14,525 nt of DNA from an uncultured Bilophila sp. (GCA_902373525.1 CABKMN010000055.1:1-14525), one strand, 5' to 3'. Counted from the stretch's first letter, positions 1 to 8,048 are shown. The notes: generated by a model not told the origin, from the letters alone. Numbers and translations: made by a program.

Positions 1-24
1 GGAACCTTTCTGGAGAAAGGTTCC
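1..24 (-). terminator. Hairpin terminator after the potassium channel gene
   Basis: Bases 1-10 and 15-24 are perfect inverted repeats around a TGGA tetraloop (GGAACCTTTC / GAAAGGTTCC). The hairpin lies 23 nt beyond the TAG stop of the minus-strand potassium channel gene, so it is well placed to end the ATPase-manC-channel transcript. The sequence beyond base 1 is missing, so a U-tract cannot be checked. The core CTTTCTGGAGAAAG resembles the hairpin at the other end of the window. Confidence 0.7.
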
Positions 25-47
25 CCTTCCCCCCTCCAATCTTTTTC

Positions 48-1742
48 CTAGCTCGGAAAGCTTTCCATGAACCGGCGCTCGGCGTCGGCGGAACCGATGA
101 GGACGAGAACCGTGTCGGGTCGCATGGGGAAATTGGGGTCCGGAGGCACGCGGAGCACGCCTTCGCTCTTGAGCGCCACGACGTTGCAGTCGGTCTTCTC
201 GCGGATGCGGCTCTCCCGCAGGGACAGGCCGACGAGGGCGGGCGGTGCCGTCACCCGGAAAATGTTCAGCCCTTCGGTCACGATGGTCACGCGGCCCGGA
301 CTGAGCAGGTTGATGATCGTGCTCGCCGCCATCGAAGCGTGCGACATCACCAGATTCGCCCCGGCGTTGTACAGCGAGGCCACGTTGCGGTCGAGCGTGG
401 ACCGGCTGAGAATCTGCACGTCGGGACGCAGCTTGCGGCAGTAGATGGTCAGATAGATGTTCAGGTCGTCGTCGTGCGTGGTGACGATGACCGAGGGCGT
501 CTCCATGATGTGCGCCCGCTTGAGGATCGCGATGTCTCCGGCGTTCCCCAGAATGTAGCGGGGATCGTCCTTCGGCACGAGATCGGGATTCCGCTCCACC
601 AGGCAGTAGGGCAGGCCGCGCCGTTCCAGCGCCTCCGCCGCCGCCTCGCCCACCTTGCCCGCGCCGAGGATGAGCACCGGCGTCATGTTTGCTTCGGTGT
701 GCCGCTCGGCCTTGCGGTCGTAGGCTTCAAGCTGGTCCGCCGTGCCCGCAAGCAACAGGATGGAGGAATCGTCGATGCGGCTGTCGGGGCGCGCGGGCAG
801 GTAGGTGTTGCCTTCCCACAGCCCCGCCACGTTGAGCCCGAACCGCGCGCGGAAATTGCATTCCTTGAGGGTCTGTCCCATGAACTCCGTGTGGAGCACC
901 GGCGCTTCGGCAAGACACAGCGAACCGAACCGCGCAATGATGTTCGACTGGGCGCGGGTCCCGTACACCCGGCGGGCGAGGCTGCGTCCGAGCATCTGCG
1001 GGAACGAGTAGACGTGATCGCACCCCGCCAGCATGAGGATGTTCATGGCCTCCTGATTTTCCGCGCTGGCGGCGAGCAGCGTGGACGGCGCGACTTCGCG
1101 CACCGTGGAGGCGATGTTGGTGTTCCGCAAATCGTCCTCAAGCGCCGCGACCAGCGCCGCCTTGTCCGCCCGCAGGTTGCGGTAGGTGTTGGCGTCGTCG
1201 AATTCGCCGGTCACGACCGAGTAGCGGTTGTCGTACAGTTCCAGCGCGTGCTGCCCGTCCGGGACGAGGATGACGTAGGGATAGTTGTGCTGCTTCAGCT
1301 TGCGGGCCACGCTCAGGGAAATGTCGTTGTCGCCCACAAGCACGGTGTGCCCGTGGGTGTCCGGCGGCAGAATCCGGGGCTTGCGGCGGTTGTTGTACTC
1401 CTCGATCCACGGCTGGTACACGAAACGGATAAAGGTGAACGGCATCAGGATCATGATGAGGATGATCCCCGACACCAGCACGATGATGGAGAACAGCTTC
1501 CCCACGTCGCTCGTGAAGGTGATGTCCCCGAAGCCGAGAGTGGACATGACCGTCAGCGTCCAGTAGACGCCGGTGATGTAGGAATAGTCCCGGCCCTCGT
1601 AGGCCATGATCTGATGAAAAAGGACGCTGAACACCGCCACGAGAACGGTCGTGAAGAGCAGGAAGCCCAGCACGATGCGCCGGTTGCGGCGTCCGGTCGT
1701 CTGGGTCAGCAGCGCAGGAAGGAGCGTCAGGAGGAGCTTCAT
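48..1742 (-). CDS. Two-TM potassium channel with tandem RCK (TrkA-N/TrkA-C) domains
   Basis: This 564-residue inner-membrane protein has the MthK/GsuK-like layout of a K+ channel gated by cytoplasmic ligand-binding domains. TM1 spans about residues 22-46. The pore helix and filter TLGFGD lie at 68-73, a variant of the classic TVGYGD, and TM2 spans about 84-108. Two RCK units follow. The first Rossmann domain (about 131-250) has a degenerate nucleotide loop (VGDNDIS) in place of GxGxxG, and a TrkA-C domain follows at about 265-345. The second Rossmann domain (about 353-475) has an intact GAGKVG at 360-365 and is followed by a TrkA-C domain at about 485-562. The start ATG overlaps the manC stop as ATGA, implying translational coupling. 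The family role is K+ flux control by nucleotide or ion ligands; the specific ligand and direction here are not visible. Confidence 0.93.
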   Translation of the reverse strand: MKLLLTLLPALLTQTTGRRNRRIVLGFLLFTTVLVAVFSVLFHQIMAYEGRDYSYITGVYWTLTVMSTLGFGDITFTSDVGKLFSIIVLVSGIILIMILMPFTFIRFVYQPWIEEYNNRRKPRILPPDTHGHTVLVGDNDISLSVARKLKQHNYPYVILVPDGQHALELYDNRYSVVTGEFDDANTYRNLRADKAALVAALEDDLRNTNIASTVREVAPSTLLAASAENQEAMNILMLAGCDHVYSFPQMLGRSLARRVYGTRAQSNIIARFGSLCLAEAPVLHTEFMGQTLKECNFRARFGLNVAGLWEGNTYLPARPDSRIDDSSILLLAGTADQLEAYDRKAERHTEANMTPVLILGAGKVGEAAAEALERRGLPYCLVERNPDLVPKDDPRYILGNAGDIAILKRAHIMETPSVIVTTHDDDLNIYLTIYCRKLRPDVQILSRSTLDRNVASLYNAGANLVMSHASMAASTIINLLSPGRVTIVTEGLNIFRVTAPPALVGLSLRESRIREKTDCNVVALKSEGVLRVPPDPNFPMRPDTVLVLIGSADAERRFMESFPS

Positions 1743-3151
1743 GACGAGCGACCGTAACTGTCTTCAAGGCGCACGATGTCGTCTTCCCCCAAGTACGGGC
1801 CCGACTGGATTTCAATGATGACCAGCGGGATGATGCCCGGATTCTTGAGGCGGTGGACCGTGCCCAGCGGGATGTAGGTGGACTGGTCCTCATGGTAGAG
1901 GCGCACCTCGTCGCCCACGGTGATCTCGGCGGTCCCCGCGACCACCACCCAGTGTTCGGCCCGGTGATGGTGCTTCTGAAGCGAAAGCTGCCCGCCCGGC
2001 CTGACCACGATGCGCTTCACCTGAAACCGTTCGCCCTCGGCCAGCGTTTCGTAGCTGCCCCACGGGCGGTAGACCAGCGGATGGTTCTCCGCCTCGCCGC
2101 GTCCCCGCTTCCTGAGGGCCTCCACCACTTTTTTGACGTCCTGCGTACGGCGGCGATCCGCCACCAGCACGCTGTCCGCCGTCTCCACCACGACCAGATC
2201 GGACACGCCGAGCGTGGCCACCAGCCGGTTGGTCGCGTGCAGGTAGCAGTTTTCCGTGGCTTCCGCGAACACGTCGCCCACCCGGACGTTGCCGTCCCCG
2301 TCGTGGGGCGCGGCTTCGTAAAACGCCTCCCACGAACCCAGATCGCTCCATTCGGCGGTCAGCGGCACCACGGCGGCGCGGTCCGTCTTCTCCATCACCG
2401 CGTAATCGATGGAATCGGCGGGCGAGCTCAGAAACGCGTCGGCATCGGGACGGATGAAGTCGTGATCGGCATGATGCCCGTCCCACGCCGCCCGGCACGC
2501 CGCATGGATGTCCGGCGCACGGAGCGCGAGCTCCTCAAGGTACACGGAGGCGCGGAACAGGAACATGCCGCTGTTCCAGAGATGCCCGCCGTCCGCGAGC
2601 ATGGCTTCGGCCCCGGCGAGGTCCGGCTTTTCCACGAAACGCGCCACGGCGTACCCGCCCGAAGGCAGTTCCTCTCCCCGGCGGATGTACCCGAAGCCCG
2701 TCTCCGGCGCGGTCGGGGTGATGCCGAACGTCACGATGCGCCCGGTTTCCGCGCAGGCGCGGGCGCGGGCCACGGCCTCGGCGAACGCGGCCTGCGGCTT
2801 GAGGACATGATCAGAAGGCAGGACCAGCAGAAGCGGATCATCCCCGCCGGACAGGGCGGCAAACGCCGCCAGCGCGATGGCCGGCGCGGTGTTGCGTCCC
2901 TTGGGCTCCAGCAGGATGGCCCCTTTCAGCCCCTGTTGCTGCAATGCCGCCGCCACGTAGAAACGGTGCTCCTCGTTGCACACGACCAGCGGCGCCCCGC
3001 TGTCCGGCAGGGCCGCCGCGCGGTCCACCGTATCCCCGAACAGCGTATGCCCGCCCAGCTCCATAAACTGCTTGGGGTACAGCGAACGGGAAAGGGGCCA
3101 GAGACGGGTGCCGCTGCCGCCGCACAACACAACAGAACGCAACGTGGACAT
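1739..3151 (-). CDS. manC: Mannose-1-phosphate guanylyltransferase / mannose-6-phosphate isomerase (bifunctional type)
   Basis: The 470-residue product is the usual length for the ManC/AlgA/XanB family, which makes GDP-mannose from mannose-1-phosphate and GTP and, in bifunctional members, converts fructose-6-P to mannose-6-P. The N-terminal nucleotidyltransferase carries the signature GGSGTRLWPLSR (11-22), the sugar-phosphate motif FVEKPD, LWNSGMF and EWSDLGSW. The C-terminal cupin (from RPWGSYE, about residue 351 on) has the metal-ligand cluster QKHHHRAEHW and ends in the typical LGEDDIVRLEDSYGR. An in-frame TTG lies 6 nt upstream at 3157. ATG 3151 is preferred because AGGCAGG sits 7 nt before it. 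The gene starts 12 nt after the ATPase stop and ends in an ATGA overlap with the channel gene. GDP-mannose would feed surface polysaccharide or glycosylation. Isomerase activity is inferred from the cupin only. Confidence 0.95.
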   Translation of the reverse strand: MSTLRSVVLCGGSGTRLWPLSRSLYPKQFMELGGHTLFGDTVDRAAALPDSGAPLVVCNEEHRFYVAAALQQQGLKGAILLEPKGRNTAPAIALAAFAALSGGDDPLLLVLPSDHVLKPQAAFAEAVARARACAETGRIVTFGITPTAPETGFGYIRRGEELPSGGYAVARFVEKPDLAGAEAMLADGGHLWNSGMFLFRASVYLEELALRAPDIHAACRAAWDGHHADHDFIRPDADAFLSSPADSIDYAVMEKTDRAAVVPLTAEWSDLGSWEAFYEAAPHDGDGNVRVGDVFAEATENCYLHATNRLVATLGVSDLVVVETADSVLVADRRRTQDVKKVVEALRKRGRGEAENHPLVYRPWGSYETLAEGERFQVKRIVVRPGGQLSLQKHHHRAEHWVVVAGTAEITVGDEVRLYHEDQSTYIPLGTVHRLKNPGIIPLVIIEIQSGPYLGEDDIVRLEDSYGRSS

Positions 3152-3163
3152 GAACAAGCCTGC

Positions 3164-4777
3164 CTATTTCACGGTAAAGTGGTGGAAAACGAGACACGAA
3201 TCGTCAAAGGGCGGCAACAGCCGCACCGCCGCGTCGGAAGGCGGCGAGAACCGGGAAAGCCAGCCCCATGCGTTCCGCTCCGACGTGAAGGACCGGGGAG
3301 CCAGAATATGGAACGTCAGCCCCTCGCCCGGACGCCAGATCGGCGTCAACGCCAGCGAAGAGGCGCGTTTGCCGTAACCCCGCCATGCCGCATACGCCTC
3401 CTCGGGCGTGGCGAACGTCCCGAGGCTCAACAGCATGCCCCGGGTCATGGACGCGGGCGGCGTGAACAGCACGGCGGGCAGGGTCACTTCCTGCGGCCCG
3501 GCCCCGACGTCGGTCCGGTATGCGGGATTCTTCGCCGTCACCAGCTCCAGCGCGGAACCGGAACCGTACAATGCCCGCACGATATCGGCAAGCGCCGTTC
3601 CCGGAACCAGCCGGAAGGTCCCCAGCGTTTCGGGGACCACGGAGCCCGTCGGGGCGGACGGGGCCTCACCCGCGGCTTCGACCGGAGCGGACGCCGCGGG
3701 CGGGACGGCCTCCGCCGGGTTGCCTTCCCGTTTTTCCGCCGGGCCCTCCACCGGTCGGCCTATCCGTTCCGGGCCGCCGGATGCGGCGGGCGCGCCCTCC
3801 TTTCCGGCGAACCAGCCGGATACGGCGGCGACCGCCGACGCCGCACGGGACAGCCCTTCGCGCTTCACGGCGTCGGGCATCCAATACGCGGCACCGGCAA
3901 GACAGCCGACCGCCAGCACGGCGGCGATCAGGCGGCCCCAGCGGACACCCCCGCCGTCGCCGTTGCGGGCCGCCTGCGCCCGGACCATGCGCGCGGTGAC
4001 GGTCCGTTTGCCGCCCACAAGCAGGGAAAGCAGCATCTGATGCCCGAGGCGCATGAGCTGGCGCGGCTTGCCCCGGCTGGCCTTGTGCAGGGCCACGAGG
4101 CCCCCCCGGGAAAACAGCCGTTCGGCGGCCTGCCCGCCCGCGAGGCGCAGACGGTGCCGGACGAGGCTGATGCTCTCGCTTTGCGACAGCGGGCGCAGAG
4201 AGAGGCACTCGTTGATCCGGTCCTTGAAGTTGGGCATGCCGTCGATGGTCTGTTCCAGCTCGGGCTGCCCGAAAATGACAATTTGCAGCAGTTTTTCGGT
4301 GTTCGTCTCGAAGTTCAGCAGTTCGCGCAGGACTTCCAGCGCGGCGGGGCCGAGCTTCTGCCCCTCGTCCACGAACAGGACGAGATTGCGCTTCCGCTCC
4401 AGCGCCCTGTCGAAAACCCGGCTCTGGATGCTGCCGACGCATTCCCGGCGCGTCGCGCCTTCCGGGGGCCGCTCTCCGGTAAACAGCTCGCACAGGTGAC
4501 GCACGAACTCGTCGGCGTCGTCGAATCCCGCGTCCAGCAACAGGAACACGTCGATGCCTTCCCGCTCGTTCAGCGTCCGCAGCAGGCAGCGGCACAGCGT
4601 GCTCTTGCCCGTCCCCACCTCGCCGAGCACCACGTTGAGGCCGCGCCGCAGCCGGATGGCGATCTCCAGACGGTTCAGACAGTCCTCGTGCGTCGGCGTC
4701 CGACAGTAGGCGTCGGGGTCCGGCGAATTCGAGAACGGCTCCCGCGTCAGATTCAGCAATTCCAGATAACTACTCAT
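3164..4777 (-). CDS. ExeA/MshM-like AAA ATPase with a TM segment and LysM-like plus SPOR-like C-terminus
   Basis: This 537-residue protein belongs to the GspA/ExeA/MshM group, AAA+ ATPases that help assemble type II secretion or MSHA-type pilus machinery through the cell wall. The N-terminus MSSYLELLNLTREPFSNSPD is typical of the family. Walker A GEVGTGKST is at 52-60, Walker B LVLFVDEGQ at 132-140, and an AAA lid follows. A TM helix is at about 283-299 and a Pro/Ala/Gly-rich linker at about 325-380. A LysM-like stretch (386-435, with GTALADIVRALYGSG and AKNPAY) and a SPOR-like stretch (445-495, LLSLGTFATPEEAYAAW) follow, both presumably periplasmic and peptidoglycan-binding. An upstream in-frame ATG lies at 4783, but AGG spaced 6 nt from ATG 4777 and the family N-terminus favour 4777. 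It is first in an operon with manC and the channel, and close to pilT and pilD. The LysM and SPOR assignments are by eye. Confidence 0.88.
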   Translation of the reverse strand: MSSYLELLNLTREPFSNSPDPDAYCRTPTHEDCLNRLEIAIRLRRGLNVVLGEVGTGKSTLCRCLLRTLNEREGIDVFLLLDAGFDDADEFVRHLCELFTGERPPEGATRRECVGSIQSRVFDRALERKRNLVLFVDEGQKLGPAALEVLRELLNFETNTEKLLQIVIFGQPELEQTIDGMPNFKDRINECLSLRPLSQSESISLVRHRLRLAGGQAAERLFSRGGLVALHKASRGKPRQLMRLGHQMLLSLLVGGKRTVTARMVRAQAARNGDGGGVRWGRLIAAVLAVGCLAGAAYWMPDAVKREGLSRAASAVAAVSGWFAGKEGAPAASGGPERIGRPVEGPAEKREGNPAEAVPPAASAPVEAAGEAPSAPTGSVVPETLGTFRLVPGTALADIVRALYGSGSALELVTAKNPAYRTDVGAGPQEVTLPAVLFTPPASMTRGMLLSLGTFATPEEAYAAWRGYGKRASSLALTPIWRPGEGLTFHILAPRSFTSERNAWGWLSRFSPPSDAAVRLLPPFDDSCLVFHHFTVK

Positions 4778-5130
4778 GATCATCCTGAAAGGATTTGGGG
4801 AGGGAAAGGGAACCGTCCCGGAAAAGGGGAACCCGCCGCGGCTTCCTTCTCCTCAATCCCTCCCCCTCCCAAGACATTCGCATGCGGGCTTCGTGGCCGT
4901 CTCCGCACCCCGGAACAGCCGCACGGCGACCGGCCTCATCCACGCCAAACGGCCCGACCGCCCTTCCCATAATCCCCTTTTCCGTTTCTTCCAATCGCCT
5001 CAAGGCCCTTTCCCTTCCCCGGAGCAGACCCGCCGCCCGCGCGGACAGGGATTCGACGAGGCGTTTTCAAGGAGGAGAGGAAGGGGAGGGGCAGCCCCCC
5101 CTTTCAAAGGGCCCCGCACCCCCGACACGC
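4778..5130. other. GC-rich intergenic region between pilT and the ExeA-like gene
   Basis: This 353-base gap holds no convincing gene; the open frames crossing it have low-complexity Arg/Pro-rich translations. Next to the pilT stop (about 5081-5110), purine-rich and C-rich runs can form only weak minus-strand hairpins, for example AGGGG 5087-5091 with CCCCT 5098-5102, and no clear U-tract follows. A poor sigma70-like pair on the minus strand (TTGGAA at 4989-4994, TATGGG at 4966-4971, 17-base spacer) could drive the ATPase-manC-channel unit with a leader of roughly 180 bases. Both assignments are weak. Confidence 0.5.
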
Positions 5131-6195
5131 CTACTTCAACCGCCCCACGGCCTCACGGATACGGGCCTTGTCCTGCGCGTGGACCAACGCGGCTTCGGGC
5201 GTGATGACCCGCTGGAGGAGCAGACGCTCGATGTCGTCGTCCATCGTCTGCATGCCCACGTTGCGGTTGGTCTGGAGCACGCTCGGAAGCTGGAACGTCT
5301 TGTTCTCGCGGATCATGTTGCGGACGGAGGGGATGCCGAACAGGATTTCCAGCGCGGGCACCCGCCCCTTCCGGTCCGCCCGCTTGAACAGCGTCTGGGC
5401 GATGATCGCCTGTACGGACTCCGACAGGCTGGTCCGCACCTGCCCCTGCTCCTCGGCGGGGAACACTTCGATGATGCGGTCGACGGTCTTGGACGCCGAA
5501 ATGGTGTGCAGGGTTGCGAAGACCAGATGGCCCGTCTCCGCCGCTTCAAGGGCCAGAGAAATGGTTTCGAGATCGCGCATTTCGCCCACGAGGATGATGT
5601 CGGGGTCCTCGCGCAGGGCCGCACGGAGCGCCGTGCCGAACGTGCGGGAATCGCGCCCGATCTCGCGCTGGTTCACGAGGCAGTTTCTGGACTGGTGCAC
5701 GAATTCGATGGGGTCTTCAATGGTAATGATATGATCGTGCCGGTTGGCGTTGGCGTAGTCCACCAGCGCGGCGAGCGTCGTGGACTTGCCGCTTCCGGTG
5801 GGCCCGGTCACGAGCACGAGCCCCTTGGGCAACAGGGCCAGCTCGCGCAGCATGGGCGGCAGCCCGAGCTCCTCCACCGTGTTGATCCGCTGCGGGATTT
5901 CGCGGAACACCGCCGAAACGCCCCGGTTCTGCCGGAAAAAGTTGGCGCGGTACCGGGCCAGCCCCGGGATTTCATACGCAAAATCCAGATCGCCGGTCTG
6001 CTCGAACGCCTGCACCCGTTCCATGGGAACCATTTCACGCAGTACCGCCATCAGCTCTTCGGTGGACACCGTGGGGGCATCCACCCGCACGAGATCGCCG
6101 AAAATGCGCAGCAACGGGACGTTGCCCGCGGACAGGTGCAGGTCGGAGCCGTGGTTGGCGTGCAACAAATGAAAAAGATTGTCTATTTTAGCCAT
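5131..6195 (-). CDS. pilT: Type IV pilus retraction ATPase PilT
   Basis: This 354-residue hexameric cytoplasmic ATPase depolymerises type IV pili and powers twitching. The length and motif order match PilT. The N-terminal domain holds GSDLHLSAGNVP (16-27). Walker A is GPTGSGKST (131-139), the Asp box TIEDPIEF (158-165), Walker B ILVGEMRD (201-208) and the His box ATLHT (227-231). A PilT-type VRNMIRENK segment (291-299), equivalent to the AIRNLIREGK region, follows. The frame stays open well upstream, but homology begins at MAKIDNLFHLL. ATG 6195 is preceded by AGGAAGG at 6 nt, and the upstream frame has no family-like sequence. It is divergent from pilD across 237 nt, and no platform or extension-ATPase gene adjoins it. 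PilU is a less likely alternative because the C-terminus is not extended. Confidence 0.95.
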   Translation of the reverse strand: MAKIDNLFHLLHANHGSDLHLSAGNVPLLRIFGDLVRVDAPTVSTEELMAVLREMVPMERVQAFEQTGDLDFAYEIPGLARYRANFFRQNRGVSAVFREIPQRINTVEELGLPPMLRELALLPKGLVLVTGPTGSGKSTTLAALVDYANANRHDHIITIEDPIEFVHQSRNCLVNQREIGRDSRTFGTALRAALREDPDIILVGEMRDLETISLALEAAETGHLVFATLHTISASKTVDRIIEVFPAEEQGQVRTSLSESVQAIIAQTLFKRADRKGRVPALEILFGIPSVRNMIRENKTFQLPSVLQTNRNVGMQTMDDDIERLLLQRVITPEAALVHAQDKARIREAVGRLK

Positions 6196-6432
6196 GCACA
6201 ACCTTCCTGCACGGTTTTGGTTGCCGGAGCGTCCGGTTCTTGGTACATCTTGGCAGGAACAAGGTACGTCTGAAATACGCGAGACGGGAACTTCTGTCAC
6301 CACCGTTGGAGACGCGGAACGACTTGTGAACAATACCGCAAGGTAACGGATGCCCGGCATCCGGCGGCTCCGCGTTTCCCGGCGTTCCCGCGCTCCGCCG
6401 ACGATTCTGGACATGCCAAAGGAAGGCCCCGC
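6196..6432. promoter_or_regulatory. Divergent pilT / pilD intergenic region
   Basis: This 237-base region separates two genes that point away from each other, so it should hold both promoters. On the minus strand GTGACA (6295-6300) is 17 bases from TATTTC (6272-6277), giving a possible sigma70-type promoter for pilT with a leader of about 70 nt. On the plus strand TTGGAG (6306-6311) and AACAAT (6329-6334) are also 17 bases apart and could serve pilD. Both pairs are weak matches judged by eye. Ribosome-binding sites are clear at both ends (AGGAAGG for pilT, AAAGGAAGG for pilD). Confidence 0.4.
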
Positions 6433-7245
6433 GTGCACCCGATCATTCCCCCGGAACTCCTGCATCCCGAACTCTTCATTCCCGCCGCCACGATGCTCGG
6501 ACTGCTGCTCGGCAGTTTCTACAACGTTTGCATCCACCGCTACCTCACCGGGGAGTCCATCCTGTTCCCGCCTTCCCACTGTCCCCACTGCAAGCAGCGC
6601 CTGCGCTTCTGGGAGCTGGTCCCGGTCCTCAGCTATCTGTTGCTGGGCGGCAAGTGCGCCCGTTGCCGCAACCCCATCCATATCCGCTATCCGCTTGTGG
6701 AACTGCTGTCCGGCCTGACCGCCGGGCTGCTGGCGTGGCGCTACGGCCCCGGCATCGAATTTCCCGTCTATCTCGTGTTCACGGGGCTGCTCATCGTGGC
6801 TTCGGGCATCGATCTGGAGTGCTTCATCCTGCCCGACGGGATCACGCTGGGGGGGGCGCTGCTCGCCGTTCCCGCCGCCGTCTTCGCGCTCGGCATGCAC
6901 TGGAGCGACGTGCTCCTCGGCGCGGCCCTCGGGGGAGGCACGTTTCTGGCGGTGCTCCTCGTGTTCCGGCACCTGCGCGGCGTGGACGGCATGGGGCTCG
7001 GCGACGTCAAGCTCATGCTCATGCTCGGCGCGCTATGCGGGCCGATGGCCCTGCCGCTGGTCACGCTGGTCGCGGGCATCGCGGCGCTCGTCGCCTTCGT
7101 GATCATCGCCTGCATCGCCCCGCGCGAAGCGCCCTTGCGGGAAATGCCCATTCCGTTCGGCCCGTTCCTCAGCCTCGGCGCGTTCGTCCACATCCTCGCA
7201 GGATCGGAAATCCTCGACTGGTGGATTCAGTTCATCGCGGGGTAG
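6433..7245 (+). CDS. pilD: Prepilin peptidase / N-methyltransferase (A24 family)
   Basis: This 270-residue polytopic inner-membrane aspartic protease cleaves the leader of class III prepilins after Gly and N-methylates the new N-terminus. The N-terminal domain LGLLLGSFYNVCIHR precedes a zinc-type four-cysteine cluster (CPHC at 50-53, CARC at 75-78). The catalytic aspartates are D127 in SGIDLE and D191 in GMGLGDVK, and the family motif PFGPFLSLG is at 241-249. About seven or eight hydrophobic helices are visible. The start is GTG 6433, with AAAGGAAGG spaced 6 nt; no ATG with a comparable site is in frame nearby. Substrates are almost certainly the pseudopilins encoded at 8594-11982. Its 3' end overlaps the convergent lytic transglycosylase gene by 14 bases. 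Confidence 0.96.
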   Translation: MHPIIPPELLHPELFIPAATMLGLLLGSFYNVCIHRYLTGESILFPPSHCPHCKQRLRFWELVPVLSYLLLGGKCARCRNPIHIRYPLVELLSGLTAGLLAWRYGPGIEFPVYLVFTGLLIVASGIDLECFILPDGITLGGALLAVPAAVFALGMHWSDVLLGAALGGGTFLAVLLVFRHLRGVDGMGLGDVKLMLMLGALCGPMALPLVTLVAGIAALVAFVIIACIAPREAPLREMPIPFGPFLSLGAFVHILAGSEILDWWIQFIAG

Positions 7246-7987
7246 CGTACAGGGCCAGCACCTTGCGGACGTAGTTCCGCGTCTCCTCGAACGGGGGAAT
7301 GCCGCCGTATTTGTCCACGTTGGCCGGACCGGCATTGTAGGCCGCCAGCGCCAGTCGGACGTCCCCGCCGTAGCGGTCCAGCATGGACCGGAAATAGCGC
7401 ACGCCTCCCTCCACGTTCTCGTCGGGATCGAAGGCGTCGCGCACGCCCAGATGCCGCTGCGTGCCGGGCATGAGCTGCATGAGCCCGCTGGCTCCGGCGG
7501 GCGATACGGCCTTCGCGTCGAACCCCGACTCCACCTTGATGATCGCCATGACCAGACGCGGATCGACGCCATGCCGACCGGCGTACCGCTCCGCAAGCCG
7601 GGCGACGCCGTCCGGCCCCACGAGGCGCATCAGCCGCCCGGCGCTGAACCGTCCAAAAAAGCGGTACCGTGCGTCGCCGTCCGGCCTGTTCGTCAAAAAG
7701 ACCGTCCCGTCCTCGCCCACACGCCGGTAAATGGCGACCTCTCCCTCGGCAACCGGCGCGGCCTGAACGGACCGGGGCGGCGCGGCGGCATGCGGCGCGG
7801 GCTTCGGACGGCTCTTCCGAATCGGAGGGCGCACCACCACCCGGAGCTTGGGCGGCTCCTCGGCCCGAACGTCGTCCGGGGTAACGGCGCCGGAAAGCGT
7901 CAGCGCAAGGCTCAAGACGCACGCCCGGAACCATCTCCCGCGCGCGAATACCCTCTCGTCTTTCCAAACCGCCTGTGCTACCGTCAT
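7232..7987 (-). CDS. Secreted SLT-type lytic transglycosylase with an N-terminal DUF4124-like segment
   Basis: This 251-residue protein should act in the periplasm, cleaving the MurNAc-GlcNAc bond of peptidoglycan to form 1,6-anhydro-muropeptides. A signal peptide covers about residues 1-42: basic n-region, hydrophobic ACVLSLALTLSGAV, possible cleavage after VRA. A basic/Pro-rich linker follows, then a DUF4124-like segment (IYRRVGEDGTVFLTNRP, 86-102). The SLT domain (about 125-250) has catalytic E153 in IIKVESGFD, GLMQLMP (168-174), AYNAGP (216-221) and ETRNYV (235-240). The start ATG 7987 has no strong ribosome-binding site (GAGG lies about 18 nt upstream), so the exact start is uncertain. 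It is divergent from the pseudopilin operon and convergent on pilD. Context suggests it opens the wall for pilus assembly; general cell-wall turnover is the alternative. Confidence 0.93.
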   Translation of the reverse strand: MTVAQAVWKDERVFARGRWFRACVLSLALTLSGAVTPDDVRAEEPPKLRVVVRPPIRKSRPKPAPHAAAPPRSVQAAPVAEGEVAIYRRVGEDGTVFLTNRPDGDARYRFFGRFSAGRLMRLVGPDGVARLAERYAGRHGVDPRLVMAIIKVESGFDAKAVSPAGASGLMQLMPGTQRHLGVRDAFDPDENVEGGVRYFRSMLDRYGGDVRLALAAYNAGPANVDKYGGIPPFEETRNYVRKVLALYATPR

Positions 7988-8048
7988 TTTTCAACCGTAC
8001 CGGTCCTCATTCCAAAACACAAGCAATCCGCCCCGCGCGGAGGTGCCC
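7988..8048. promoter_or_regulatory. Short divergent gap between lytic transglycosylase and pseudopilin operon
   Basis: Only 61 bases separate the two divergent starts. The plus-strand side ends in GCGGAGGTGCCC, a good ribosome-binding site for the gene at 8049. I see no convincing -35/-10 pair in the gap. The operon promoter may therefore lie inside the 5' end of the transglycosylase gene, with the two transcripts overlapping. Confidence 0.35.

Noticed and set aside
339..1757. A 472-codon plus-strand frame antisense to the potassium channel.
   Set aside because: Its composition (Val/Arg/His/Gly/Gln-rich) is typical of antisense shadow frames, while the minus strand encodes an unmistakable channel.
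1853..4972. A 1039-codon open frame on the plus strand.
   Set aside because: It lies antisense to manC and the ExeA-like gene; its Arg/His/Pro-rich translation has no domain, and long antisense frames are expected in GC-rich DNA with biased third positions.
4770..5003. A 77-codon minus-strand ORF upstream of the ExeA-like gene.
   Set aside because: It has no good ribosome-binding site, an Arg/Gly-rich random-looking sequence, and overlaps the ATPase start in another frame.
6240..6255. A possible sigma54 promoter (TGGTACATCTTGGCA) upstream of pilD.
   Set aside because: The GG-to-GC spacing is 9 rather than the required 10 bases, and the -24 element is imperfect.
6196..6972. A 259-codon N-terminal extension of pilT.
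   Set aside because: It runs antisense through pilD, is Gln/Arg/Glu-rich without domain features, and PilT homology with a good ribosome-binding site starts at 6195.
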